Shown: positions 36,098 through 48,795 of the stretch, piece after piece
Numbering within the stretch: the first letter of the stretch is position 1
Layout of the letters: every line of letters begins with the position of its first letter
Source of the DNA: Linepithema humile
Taxonomy: Eukaryota > Arthropoda > Insecta > Hymenoptera > Formicidae
Direction of reading: 5' to 3'
NCBI RefSeq assembly: GCF_040581485.1
Contig: NC_090133.1
Coordinates: 6,510,001-6,574,000, forward strand
DNA: 64,000 nucleotides
Notes under the pieces: model-generated
What the model saw: only the letters and a program-made list of their open reading frames with translations
What the model was told of the DNA's origin: nothing
Databases searched by the model: none
Program-made: the position numbers and the translations under genes

Positions 36098-39000
36098 CGG
36101 TTGCTGCTGGCCGTAAATATTCTCCGTATACGCGTCTTGCGGCAGATTGTCCTGACTACGATAAGCGTAATTATAGTCCTCGTTGTAGTCAGACTTGTAG
36201 TAGCTCTCTTCGGAGGGCGTTCTGGTCTTTGGCAGTTGTCTGCTCGGCGTGGCGGGCAGAGAGGCGAGCTTACGGTTAACCACCACGTTGCTCGGCTTGG
36301 TCGGGGTCGGAGGTAGTTTCTTACCGGTGCCGCCCTCCTGCCGGGACATCGGACGTTGCTGCGGCTGCAGGGTCTTCCGGCGACGAGAATTGTATCCGCT
36401 TTGCAAACAATTTCAGGCAAATGTTTTAATTATATTTGTTTTTTTATATACGTCTACTTAAAATATGTATTCAAGAGTAGATATATTTCTCATCTATTTA
36501 GTTTTCAATTTCGATTCACATTTAGTTATATATAATTATATAAAATAAGAATAAAAAAAGGGTTTTATACAAAGATCCCTTCGAGCGTGACATACTTGTA
36601 ATCGAGTTCGTCCGACTCGTAGCTACGCTGTCTGGTAACGGTGGGTCTGTAGTCCGGTCGGTGTATGCCGATGCTCGAGGCGGGCCTCTGCGGAAGCGTC
36701 TTTCTATTCCGTTTGTTTTCGTAGTACGTGCTTGTTCCCGAGTACCATTTCCCTCCACTGTCCCACTGTCTGTCCTCGTCGTCTTGACCGTACCTACGAA
36801 GAAAAAGAGAACTCAATTGCCTCGATCGATGTTTTATCGTTTATTTTTCTTTTTCTTGTGATCTTTATTAGTGCTTTGTTCGCTCACCTCTCATCTTGAT
36901 AGACGTATCCCGTTATAGTGTCGTAATACTCATTATATCTAATATCCGTCTCGCATTCCGGATACGTAGCGCTCATTTTACCCACTCTGCCGTCGCTGCC
37001 ATATCCATCAGCGTAATACGAGTGATCGTCGTACAGGGTCATCTGTCTCTCCAGAGACGGTCTTCTGTACGGAATTGCTTGGAAAATAGGCAGAAATGTC
37101 ACACATTCGTCTTCATTGCCATTAACATCTTGATATTTAACGAATAATCGATAAAAAATTGAAAGCAACCGAAAAGACGCATTATTTTAGCGCATAATTT
37201 ATTTATAGCATTTAGAATTTTTAATAATAAAGAAAACAAAGATGGATAAAGAAAAGGAAAGTTTATATAAAAAAAAACATGGTAAAATGTACAAAAATTA
37301 CTTAAAAATTTACTTAATAATCTGCATGTAATGAAAGTTTAGTACCTTTTCCGAGTTTTCTTCTTGAACTAGTGTTGTTCGAGTAATATTGTTCAGTATC
37401 GCTGTATATTCTCGTGTCATCGACCCTCGTGCCATACTCGTAACCTTCGCTGTACCAGCCGTCTTGGCTGTAAAGTATGAGATAACGATCAAACAATTTT
37501 GCCCACGTCAAGGCTTAAGCGATTGAACCGGGGATGAGATGACTCAGGATGATATCGATCTTCCTGAATGTGATCAGCTGCGACTACTAGCTGCATCATG
37601 CAAATGCCTGTGGATTGATTAATGTGTCGCGCGGACTTGCCAATTAACGTCGTCATTATTCATGATTTTGAACTTTAATAATATTCAACATTATTCTCTT
37701 GGAAATTCTGCACTTTTAATTCGCAGAGGCAAAGCCGCTTAACTAAAATAAGCCATGTACAGCTATCAATTAATTAAAAGCATGAATTTGAGTTTTTTCT
37801 TGTTCTTCATGTACATTATGAATGTGGAATTAGGCGCTTGACGATGGTGGCCTACATTGTAACGAACGGCTTGCCCGACGTAATCGCCGCGATTGCATAC
37901 TTGTTAATTGAGTGCAACGCAATCACAAGCTTAAACCCCGAGCATTGCGATAATGCGCGAAGTGGTGCTGAGAACGTGATATGCGCGATAAGAGCGAAAC
38001 ATGATGGATGAAGTTGATAATCGCGATATGCGTGAGGGTGTGTGCCGTAAAAGTCACTGAAATTCTCACGAAATCACGCGCGGCCGCGTGCCTCGTACCT
38101 GTCCTCGTAATCCCACGTGTGCTTCCTTCGTCTGAATCAGGCAAGAAAATAATAAACGGTTTTCTTCCGTCGTATCAATCTCCATGAGCTTAATGATAAG
38201 AAACGCTACGCGCGCAATTGGCGCATAAATAACAGGCGTTATATATAATTTCTGTTCGCATAAAACAGCGTCATAAATTAACAGAAACCGCGAATGTGTG
38301 TTTTAGACTCGGTCTAATCTTTCCATCATTTATTACAACATACACCACTAATTGTAAAATTTCTTTTTAAAAACATCTCGTTCGTAGTACCTGTATTCCT
38401 TGTAGTGCTTCGGTCTACTGTTGTAGAAGAGTGGCTCGGAAGACTCTGAAGGGTGCTGTTGCGTCTGCAGGTATCTCTGCGGTAGACCGTCCTCCGGATA
38501 CGGCTCGTCATATCTCGGACTATGGCCTGAACCCCCGTAATTTCCGTAATTACCAGGTGCCAGCCTTCCTCCGACGGTGACTGGAACCTAGCGACGTTAT
38601 CCTCTTAATTTATTATCGCGCAATTAGCGACGTCGACCCGCGGAACGTAAGTGGATTAAAAAAGGTCAATTGCTCGAATGACGCGATCCAGTTGGTTGTC
38701 CAGACTGTCATTGCGGCGGAATAATTGAAAAACTTTGAACAACTTGTATGAGGGATCGTTCGATAAAATACATCTACTTGATTCGATTGTGTCCCGTGGA
38801 AGGCACTTTTTGCGCCATCAATCAATACCTGATGATCGTCTCTCTCGTAACTGTTTTCTCTCGACGTCTCGAGGGATCTTTGAGGCGTAGCCAATTGATT
38901 AGCCGCTGTGCGAAACTGCGAGGCCGAGCTGTTCGCACCCTGTCCACCTACTGGATAATTCAAGTCCGACGTGTAGTCAGAGTCCTCCGAGTATCCCGCT

Positions 39001-42000
39001 GAAAGATGGATTACAATGTATAGCGCTATGGGAAATGATCGGAGAAATTGATATAAAAGGCGCCTGATAATATTTGATTTCGCATTCAGACATGGAAATG
39101 TCACTTTTCAAACTTTCTCTCTCTCTCTCTCTCTCTCGCTCGCTCGCTTTCTCTCTGCAATGTTGATGAAAATCATTTATTTTCCTGCAGTTGAAGTTTC
39201 GTTAGGAACAAAACGCACACAACTGAAAGAAAAAAAAATGAAAGTCATACATCGAGCAGTCAGAAATGCAAAAATTCGCACAAGAGTTTATTCTCAGCCT
39301 CGTCTGTCGGAATGTAAATCGACGATGCGCCTCGCAAGATTCGCGCGCGCATCCGCGACAATCGGTTCGCGTTGCCGTTGTCTGGATAAAACGCGAAGCC
39401 AATTCCAACTTCGCCGTGACAGTTTTGCAACTTCCCGCAGACTGAATTGGTCGATATTGGTAGAATCCGGGAACTGAAGTGGTGCAATATAGCAGGAAGC
39501 AAGATAAGTATAGTCAACAGCCATGCGACAAATTGATCGTTATATAGGCACCGTCCCGATTCCCTTTTCGGTCTCTTTCGGTGTGTGTGTGTATGTTTCT
39601 CTTTTTTTTCTTTTTTTCGGAACTTGGGACCGGTAGGAAATGCAAAATTACCGTACGGTGGGTATTGTGGAAACGTTTTTGCAAGAAAACATAGAACGGA
39701 AAGATCGGCCAGACACCAACGACTTGTTTAGTACAGAGAGAGCTAGTCTGCTGCATGCCTTCTCATAGCTGTTACACGGGCTAAGGGGTTTGCTAAGAAA
39801 GAGGGGTAACAAGGGGTGGTAAGTTACCGACGACACGTCGATAGCCGATAACACATATGAAATGGCGTCTCGTATGCCTGTTTCTCTTCGCTACATACTC
39901 GCCGTGGGTAAGACAACTTATCGGCGTGCAGCCGCCGATCGTAGATAGGAAAATAAGCACGGAAACCAAATTGATTTCTCGCATGAGAAAAAAAAAACAG
40001 GGTCGTAAAAGTTTTATGACTTACTCGGAAGTAGCGTTCGAGCGAACGACCTAGAAAGCCACGGTTTCTAAAAATACTGCAAGTATGTCAGACGTGTGGA
40101 TGAAAGTGTTGGTGTGACGTAGGCTGCAGCAAATTAACACTCGCGATATAAATATTGCAGCGATACAGCGTGACAATTCGATCTCTCCTCGCGAATACGA
40201 AGATGAAAAGAAAGAAAAAAAAAAAAAGAAGAAGCGAGTAGTAACGATCCGCGTGGGGTGATGCGAAAGTTATCGCGAGTTAAGTGGTAAGAGTGCGTTA
40301 TAGATCGGCCACGGTAAGTCGGTAAGAAAATGCGACACATGCACAGACCTTTGAATAAAAATTGGAATTGAAATGCGCAGCTCTGCGTAACCGTACTATT
40401 ATTTTGACTCACTGACTCGGTCGCGAAGATCAATAGAAAAATTGTCATTTCTCGTTTTCTTGATCTTTTACGTCGGGATATGTTTCATTTATCCGTGAAT
40501 CGAATTTCCTCGGAGAAAAGGAAAATCAATCCCTCTCCGGCGTATCGCGAGCGAATGAGCCGGATGAGAGATGGAATCGATCAGGGACGTTTTTTTTTCT
40601 CTCTCTCTTTTTTTCGCCGTAAAGAGTATTCGTATAAAATATCAGCCATCTAAACTGTAAACTTGACGGTACTTACAGTGGCCTATATTGTATAATATCT
40701 GCCTTCGTGCCTGTTCGGCCCGCGCCTCCTGGTCCATCATGTTGTTCAGCATTTCCAGCTTCCTCTGCAGATCGGCCGCCTCCGTGTTCTCAGGGTCTTT
40801 CGAAAAGATAGATATCGATGGGGAAACAGTTAATCGCGAGTCTCGATAATCTGACGTCTTCAATCGATCTGTCATCCTAAGTTAACTTAAATACACGTAC
40901 AATTTTCGTAGAGGAAAAAAAAAACAAAAAATAAAAACATGGACAAATAAAAATACTGCCTATATATCGTGTGTCTATGTTGCACTAGTATATCTAACGA
41001 ATTGACGACAAAAAAAGAAAACAGCTATAAAGACTTCACATTTGGACAGTATGTTAGTTTGAAATCTTTTGTACAATCGTATTTTTGCTTAGCTAACGTA
41101 AAGCGTACGAAACGTGTTTTGTTCGCCAAGTGCGCGGATGTACACATTGCTCGAAAATTGCGTAAATCTGAGTAAGTGGTCCAGAAAGAGCAATCTACCT
41201 CGTCAGATTACTCTATAAATAATATCAACGCCTAGCGTCAACCCGCTTCTCTCTCCCTCTCCCTTTCTGCGCTCAATCATAATTACATATTGAACCAACA
41301 AACTCCGAGAGGAGGCTCTGCAAACTTTATCAAGCTACGACAACGCGACTCGCCGCTCCCGGAGAGAGAGAGAGAGAGAGAGGAGAGAGAAACCGGCAGG
41401 TTTACTACGAAACTGCTACCTCGCCAGCTATCCCGTCCCAGTCGACAATCCTGCTACTCTGACGATGTTAGAAGATACTTCCCGAATACGGCAGAAAAAG
41501 ACGACCGTCCCGGCGTTTACTCCACGCGCGCACTGAGTGCATCAATTTCCCGTCCTCACCCTCCCCCTTACCGGCGCATCCCTAGAGATGCCTACCGCTT
41601 AACCGGAACTTCGATCGACTACTTAGAACGTAATAGACGTACGCAACGTCTTAATGGAAGTGCTATCGTCGGCGTTACATCGGACGCGTTTATCGCTTCG
41701 TTTCCTTGAAACGTTCTTTCGGCATTCGCTTTCGCAGCATTTAATTTCGCGATTTTAATTATTTCGCGCAAACTGCAGAATACTTCCCTCGGAATAATTC
41801 CGTCCGAATTTTTCCGCAGACGGTTCCCTTCGTTCGCGAAATAATCGCGCGCTGCGACGCGCAGCCTTGGCACGTATGGCGCCTTTGCATTTCGCAGGAG
41901 AAATGCGAGGTCGCATGTGTCTCGTGGCGCTTCTGCGACGTGTGCAATTTCTGCTGAATCTTGATTACCGGCTGGGCAGCCGGCTGCAGGAAGCGTGTTA

Positions 42001-43887
42001 CCCGGCACCGTTTCTCTCGTCCACCCCTCTCCAGACGCAATTAGAAAAAGGGTCAAGCCCTGAAGGAGAGTAGCGCGGTCTCGCAAGTGCTTCTCTCCCT
42101 TTTGAGAACCGGCGGCCGCCGCCGGCTTCGGTCCTACCTCAACTCCCTCGGCGGCGTGGCTCCCCACCAACCCCTCGGTGATCCCCGTTATCCACCCTGC
42201 GACCACAGCCGGCGGCGGCTCTTTCGCCCGCTCTCGCGCGCCGACACTGTCCTCGAGTACAACGGAGAAAAAAAAAAAGAAAAAGCGCAGCCAGCTGCAG
42301 CCCGGAGTGCCATAAGCGCGGGAGTTTGAAGAAAAGTATCCGGCGCACTCAACACACGTCCTCGGTCCTTGTGTTTCGTATTCGCCGCCGAACGGACGAA
42401 ATAAATGCGATGTTGCGACTGCAGGCGCCGGTAATGGCACGACAGTAACAGCTGGCGGTCCATATATTGACAAACTTTGAGCGGCGATGGTGACGCGCCT
42501 TCCGGGAAAGCCTTCCCCGAAAGAGCTTCCTCTATTTCTGCTACGCTCGTTATTTCCTTCGCGTCTCCATCGGACGTCACTCCCGCGGCTAAATTAGGGA
42601 TATCGACGTCGATATCGCGTACGAATATAATCGGCGACCACGTCACGTGCTGCTTACAGCGAGATATTGCGAGAAATTGTTACGCGGGATATTGCGAAAT
42701 CGTTACGCGGGATATTGCGAATTGTTTGCATTTCTTTCCATCCGCGCATCTCGACGCAACGCTTTATATCACTTTATACACTTGATACACGTATTATATC
42801 ACTTTATACACTTGATACACGTATTATATCTTTAAATTCTATTGCGAGAGAAATCCGCGGAATTTCCTCGGTCGTCTTTGACTCTATGCGCGATTGTGGC
42901 GGTGCGACCTTCCGGAACAAGAGGAGAAGACCGTATCTCCCGCGAGATTCACAAAGAAACGAAATAAATTTCACACAATAGACCGCCGAAATTGTGGTTC
43001 CCACCCTCTCCGTGTATTCTCGCTGCTTCAGGGAATTATGCCACATTACCGCGCTTCTCAAGCAGATTCTATTGATTCCTGGCCGGGTCGAAAGAATCGC
43101 TTCAGCCAGCTTCAAATGGACGTCCGACGTTACCTCGGAAACGATTGAAAAGATTTTCCGCGTCAAATATAAAACGTCTCGAGAAACACTTGAAATCTTT
43201 TCAAGCGCTTTATTATCATTTTAACAGAATTTTGTAGAAAGTTAATGCAGCAAAAGAGAGCTGAATAAAGCCGAGCGCTGACAATCCTAGCGATTCTTTC
43301 TTACATTAACGTGTTGTACGATTAATATGTATTATTAATTTCTGTAGTTTAAATAAAATATCTAAATAAGAAAAAATTTAATACTATATTCGGTTTATCT
43401 CAAAGCAGCTTACAGCTTAGAATAACGTTGAAAGTGAACTCGTATATTTAGTTCCGCACGGGTCGCCTTATACACCGGCGAACGATACAGGTGAGGATTT
43501 ACTGGCGAGTAAAATCCCCGGAAGGTCGTCTTCGTTCTACTCATCACCTCTTGTCACCTTTATCTCCATCCCCATATATCCGGTTGGCCCGCTCGTGCCC
43601 GGCCTCGCACGTGGCTGAGCATGAGCGTGTAATTAGTCCATTTTGAACGTCCGGACTTTGTCGTAAACAGGAAAATCGAATAAATCGCGCGCGATACGTG
43701 TGCCGCACGTCGAACGCAGGCGCATGTATGTAGATTGTTACGCTGCGCGCATACAAAACGACGAAGAAGAGAACTCTTCGGACACATCATGTTTCGAGCA
43801 ATGTATACATCCGTTATCCGTACATCCCTCTTCCAGAATTAAAGAGGTCTCGATTATTGTTATAAAAATTGTTTGCACATCCATGTA

Positions 43888-43920
<33 letters not shown>

Positions 43921-46900
43921 TGCAAATAAAATTTGTGTCAGGAATGATCTTGAATATCTGTGCATCGCAGTCGTCCTAGCGCAACGCGAAGAGAACCTTC
44001 GAGAGGAACTGAACAAACGAACAACTTATCTCAACGCTCTTTCGAAGTGTCTCTCTTTCTCTCGAAATGCCGTGTGAATGTCTTCATTGTGCGAAAGAAC
44101 GATCGCGGGGGAAAAAGTATAGGTACATACTTCACGATGCTTGCTCATGCTTGAATAAGATTGAACTATAAAAAAGGGCGTTCCCGTCGTCGTACCCGAA
44201 CGAATTTGCACTCAACGATGGACAGTGTACTAACCACTAATATCGGTATTGCTCCCCCATCGTGGTTCGTTTCGTGATTTCTGACGTTAACGTCGCTAAC
44301 AAATGCCACAGCACAATTCTCGTGTAACTAATTACAAGATACAGATATAGTTACATAAGACAGATATAGGTAGAGAGAGACGGTAAAGAGCGGAAAAAAG
44401 GGGGAACAAGAGTGTCTACGGACAAATCGTTAATTACAGTGTCGCAGCCATAGCTTAATGTATCTGCAGGTACCCTCTCTTTTTTTTTTTTTTTTCCTTC
44501 TTTTTTTACCGATACTTGAAAGAACAACACATCGAAAACAATAGAATCTCTGATCTCGTTCTCTTTCATTTCTCTTTTCTCTTTTCGAAATCACACCTCA
44601 CCCCCCTCCCCCCTATTGTGCTATCGCCGCGCCACTGCGTGCACGTGCGATGGTGCTCCGGGAATAAGTGTCTGTGCACACAAGAAAAAAAAGGATGTAC
44701 CTGAAGAGAGAAAGTCTCCTTTGTCTTCAGTCGATTCAAGTTAATATCGACCAATTGAACGAATGCAAAAATGCAGCGCCTGAGAGCGAGACACTCAAGT
44801 GATTATTGCATTTGATTATTGCATTTAAACGTGAAGTAAAACTTACTTTTTCTTTCTGATAAGAGCTGCTTTAATGAAAAAAAAAAAAAAATTTTTTTTT
44901 CAAATGCACGAACTAATAATTCATATTAGTAGAACAGCCGTGAACGCGTTCTGCGATAATAGCGATAGTATTTCTTCCAAGCGCGTAATAAATATCTGAA
45001 GCTTGTCTCCTTCTCAATTAAATGTAATTAAACAGTTATGTAACTTTCTTCAGGCTTTCCACGCTATAAACAGGTTACGTATGCTGAAATAATGCAATTG
45101 ACCGTCGTTATATCTATCAGTGCGAATAACAAAGCTAATTGAAATGATATTAAACTGACGCAAAACAGAGGAACAGAAGCTGGCAAATAACTGATCAAAT
45201 AATAAAAAGAGACTGACATTTCAATGAACAAATATTTGAGAACATGATAACTTGGACAAGCCATTTCCGAAATTAAACCAAAAACGAATGTTTATAAAAT
45301 AAACGTAATGGTTTAAATTCAATAAAAATCATTAAACTGTATTATAGAAATATAGAGAAATCTTCGATTCGATTAGCGGTTTAACCGTGCCCTTTTTTTC
45401 TCGCCTATTTTTCTAAATTTCTCTCATTAAGTCTGCGTGTAATTAAAAAAAGTATTTCAAATTAGCGCTCGACGTTTCTTCCGCTTTCCTATTAAGACCT
45501 AAAAATGGATTAGAAATATTTTTTAATTTCTGAACGCATTAAATTAATTTCCCACTTTTATGACTTTTATCAATCCATAATATAGTTTAATGATTAAACA
45601 TCAAAGATGCTTTTTACCTTGTTCGTTCAATAAAAACCATCATTGTCAGTATTTGCTGAGAAAATCGCTTTCTGTCTTCTCTAATGTCGTCTCTCCTATT
45701 AATGCTAATAAATTTTGCACTATGTGCATCACTCATAAAACACGGTGCACATCGTTTCAAAGGCGCGTAACGTTCGGTGACTGCTTCATCAACCCGTCGG
45801 ATACTCATTGGAGGCTATGAAACGTCGCGCGGAAAATATTTTGTCTCATTTGCAACAATATTGCTGTAGACAGTAGCGCGTGTGATCGGTGTATTTTCAT
45901 TTCCCGGTGAAATAGAATAACAATGCGCGCCGGACGAGGGCAATCAACGTGAATACGTAAAAGCAGAAACATCGAACATCCTACCTCTTTTTCGCTAAAC
46001 TCACACATGACAGATTCACACGCAGTGATCTGGTGGTGAAGAGGGGTTCATTCGGGTTCGTGATGCTGTGCTTGTTTTACGGTGTTGTGTTTCCTCGAAT
46101 GGCGACACCCGAAACGAACGGGAACGAACGAGAAAGCCCACGTGTATCGCGACGCGGAAAACTATCCGAAAAGAACGGCGGAGAAATTGCGAAGAAGGCG
46201 TTTCGACTGGTTTCTTTTTTTTTTCTTTTTCTATTTCGGCAGTATTCAACAGTTTTCGCGGCGAAAAAAATTTCTGTAGATTTCCAGAAATACGCGAGCG
46301 TTGCTGCGACGTTGTAATTAAAGTCCGCTAATCAGGCATGAAATCGTATCAAAGTCCACCGTTAACGACTGGAACAACTTTTCGTCGCGTGACTGCCACC
46401 CACCTCGGGTGCACACATCCCCGGACACGCACGCAACACATAAAGCTCAAAAGCAACTGCACACTTAAGTTAATGAAACGAGGGAAGTGCCGGACTGATA
46501 GAAGATAAAAGATACTCGAGCGGACGGCGACGGAGCGCGACACATGAATAAAACTGTACGTCTCCTCTCCGCGAACGCATCTTTCGGGGGCGACAACGAG
46601 CCCCTATTTACACGCCCGAGAGAACCGAGTTTCTTCGCGACGCGCGTAATTACTGCGAAAGCTCCTCTCGTTATCCGCGCGAAAGAACGGTCAATTCGCG
46701 CGCATTAAGACCGACGCGTAATGAAAGATAAGCCGAGGAATGCGGAACGGAAGAAGGGTCTCTGGTGCAGTGATTGACGAGCAAGGAGAAAGGTTCGTTA
46801 ACGCTAATTGCGTACAAATAAAATGAATAGTCTTCGTCGCGGATCGTGGACACACGTATCGACAATTTTCAATTATTTTCCGGATAATTGTTTCATTGTT

Positions 46901-48741
46901 GATAAATAATAGAGAAAGTGGCAATTAATAACGGGTCTCCGTATTTTACAGCATGCAATTAGCACGTGTGTGTAGTTTATGGAAGATCGTCGCGATAAAT
47001 CTAGATTATAGAAAATTCTCCGAAAGAGCACTTATATCTCGGCCGTTCCGCGGAATTAGTTTTCGCGCTAATTGTAATTAACTGTTTTAATACGGGATCG
47101 TTAAGTTTTACGGCGGAGACGCGCGAGTCCACGATCGGCGCGAACGTCACATCGCATAGCACTCGGATGCAGATCGGTCGGTGGAGCCGAGACGATAAAG
47201 CGAAAATAGAGATCTCGCGATCAAGGACGATCCCGCGATCGGGATCTCTTGACGAGGGTACCTGAGCCACACATGGGCCGGGCTGCTCGCAACTGCATTG
47301 CTGTTTCGCTCGTTAGCAGGGCTTTCCATCCAGTTCGTTGTACGCGCTTTCCTGATTGGTCAGACACTGATCAGACGGGAGATTGTGGATGTGCATGATT
47401 CGAGTGGCGATCATGTCCATCGTTTTGCGTTCTTCGGCGCGTGATATCCGGCGCGATTGCGACTTCCAAAAGTGATTCGCGGATTCTCATTACAGGTTTG
47501 CAGTCTCTGCTGTCTTTGAATAACGAAGCGGTTGATACCGCTTGTACAATTGTATCCTTTGTACTTTCTTCAGATAACAGCTGCGCTTTAGCTACTGTTA
47601 TGCAGAGTATCCTGTTTTCCCATTTTTCTTTCAACAGCGAATTCCTCATTAATTTAGACTTTCAGTGAAAATTTGTGATTCTCTCTCTCTCTCTCTCTCA
47701 GCGTCTCTTTTAAACATTTTAATATTCTATACGCCGGATATATTATTGTAACTAACTCTTATATAAATGAAACTTTTGAAGTCTGTTTAAAATTAAATGG
47801 AGAATAATCTTTTGCTGTGTTAATAAAACGTCAACTCCAAGTTGATCAAAGCAATGCCGAAGAATAGATAAAAGGGAGCGCAGGTACTCCGGGATACTCC
47901 ATGCACTTGAGAGGAATGTCGTAAAGTAATCAGCGGGAAGGAAAAGTCACATCGAAAAGACACGAAAGGTTTTGACAGCGCGCAAGACCAATATTTTCCT
48001 TTCGTATCTCCTCCTCGTCGAATTGTAGCAATAGATATGGCAATTTTCTTCTAGTCGAAAGTTCGAAAATAACTACGCGCTAACGCTATAATTAAATTTT
48101 TCCAGCGGTAGCTGTTATTTTTATGAATTTCTCAAGTTTCACAGGCGGAGATGGCGGCGCAGAGAGGTAGAAGGAGATTACGTCGGGCGCAAAAGTCGCG
48201 TATGTACGCGTTCTCGGACGTAAATATGATGTTAATTCCGCGGACTTTTGCAATAACCAAGTAATTATCTGTAATCTTTGTAAAAAAGGTGTTATCAACT
48301 TTCTGCATTTTGAATTCACAGAATTATAATTTGCAAGTTTGCAGAAATTCCATTACCGGCTACTACACGCTTTCCGATAAACAGCAACCTATTTCTCGGG
48401 TAAACTTTAATTATCGTATCCCGCGCCGCTCTCCTCTGTCTGTCTTCGCGAAGATGTTCTTGATTTTCCGTAGCAACCAAGCTTCTCTTCTCTCGCTTCC
48501 TTTACACTCGTCTCTTTTTTACACGCTCTCAGAGAAAGTCAATAATAAAAGGCATTAAACAGGCGGGAAATGTACATCGCGCGCGGTAAAAATCCATTAA
48601 ACGGCGCACGCGACTGGTGTGGATCGAAAACCGGAAGCGCGGCGGCGACGGTCGCGGGAAGAGGAAAATGCAGGCTACTGAGAGAAAGAAATAGCGTGGG
48701 AGAAAGAGAGTCGACCGGATCCGCGCGCGGCGAAACGTCAA

Positions 48742-48795
<54 letters not shown>

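Noticed and set aside
35129..36316. 395-codon open frame on the plus strand, rich in Leu/Ile/Val/Arg
   Set aside because: It is the exact antisense of the Tyr/Gln/Asp-rich unc-13 exon. Its Leu run is the complement of the CAG tract, and no domain is recognisable.
38743..38828. Extension of the exon at 38829 (VLIDGAKSAF...)
   Set aside because: Splicing at CAG|GTATTG gives correct phase to the next exon. The extension does not look like the flanking low-complexity protein, though intron retention cannot be excluded.
41619..42473. 284-codon minus-strand open frame in the 10-kb unc-13 intron
   Set aside because: No recognisable domain, includes a Phe run from an A/T homopolymer, lies in a GC-rich patch where long chance frames are expected, and overlaps equally open plus-strand frames. 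Transcript evidence could reverse this.
42501..42520. Quasi-palindrome tccgggaaag / ccttccccga that encodes SGKAFPE-like text on both strands
   Set aside because: Only 16 of 20 positions pair; too short and imperfect to claim a hairpin or a regulatory site.
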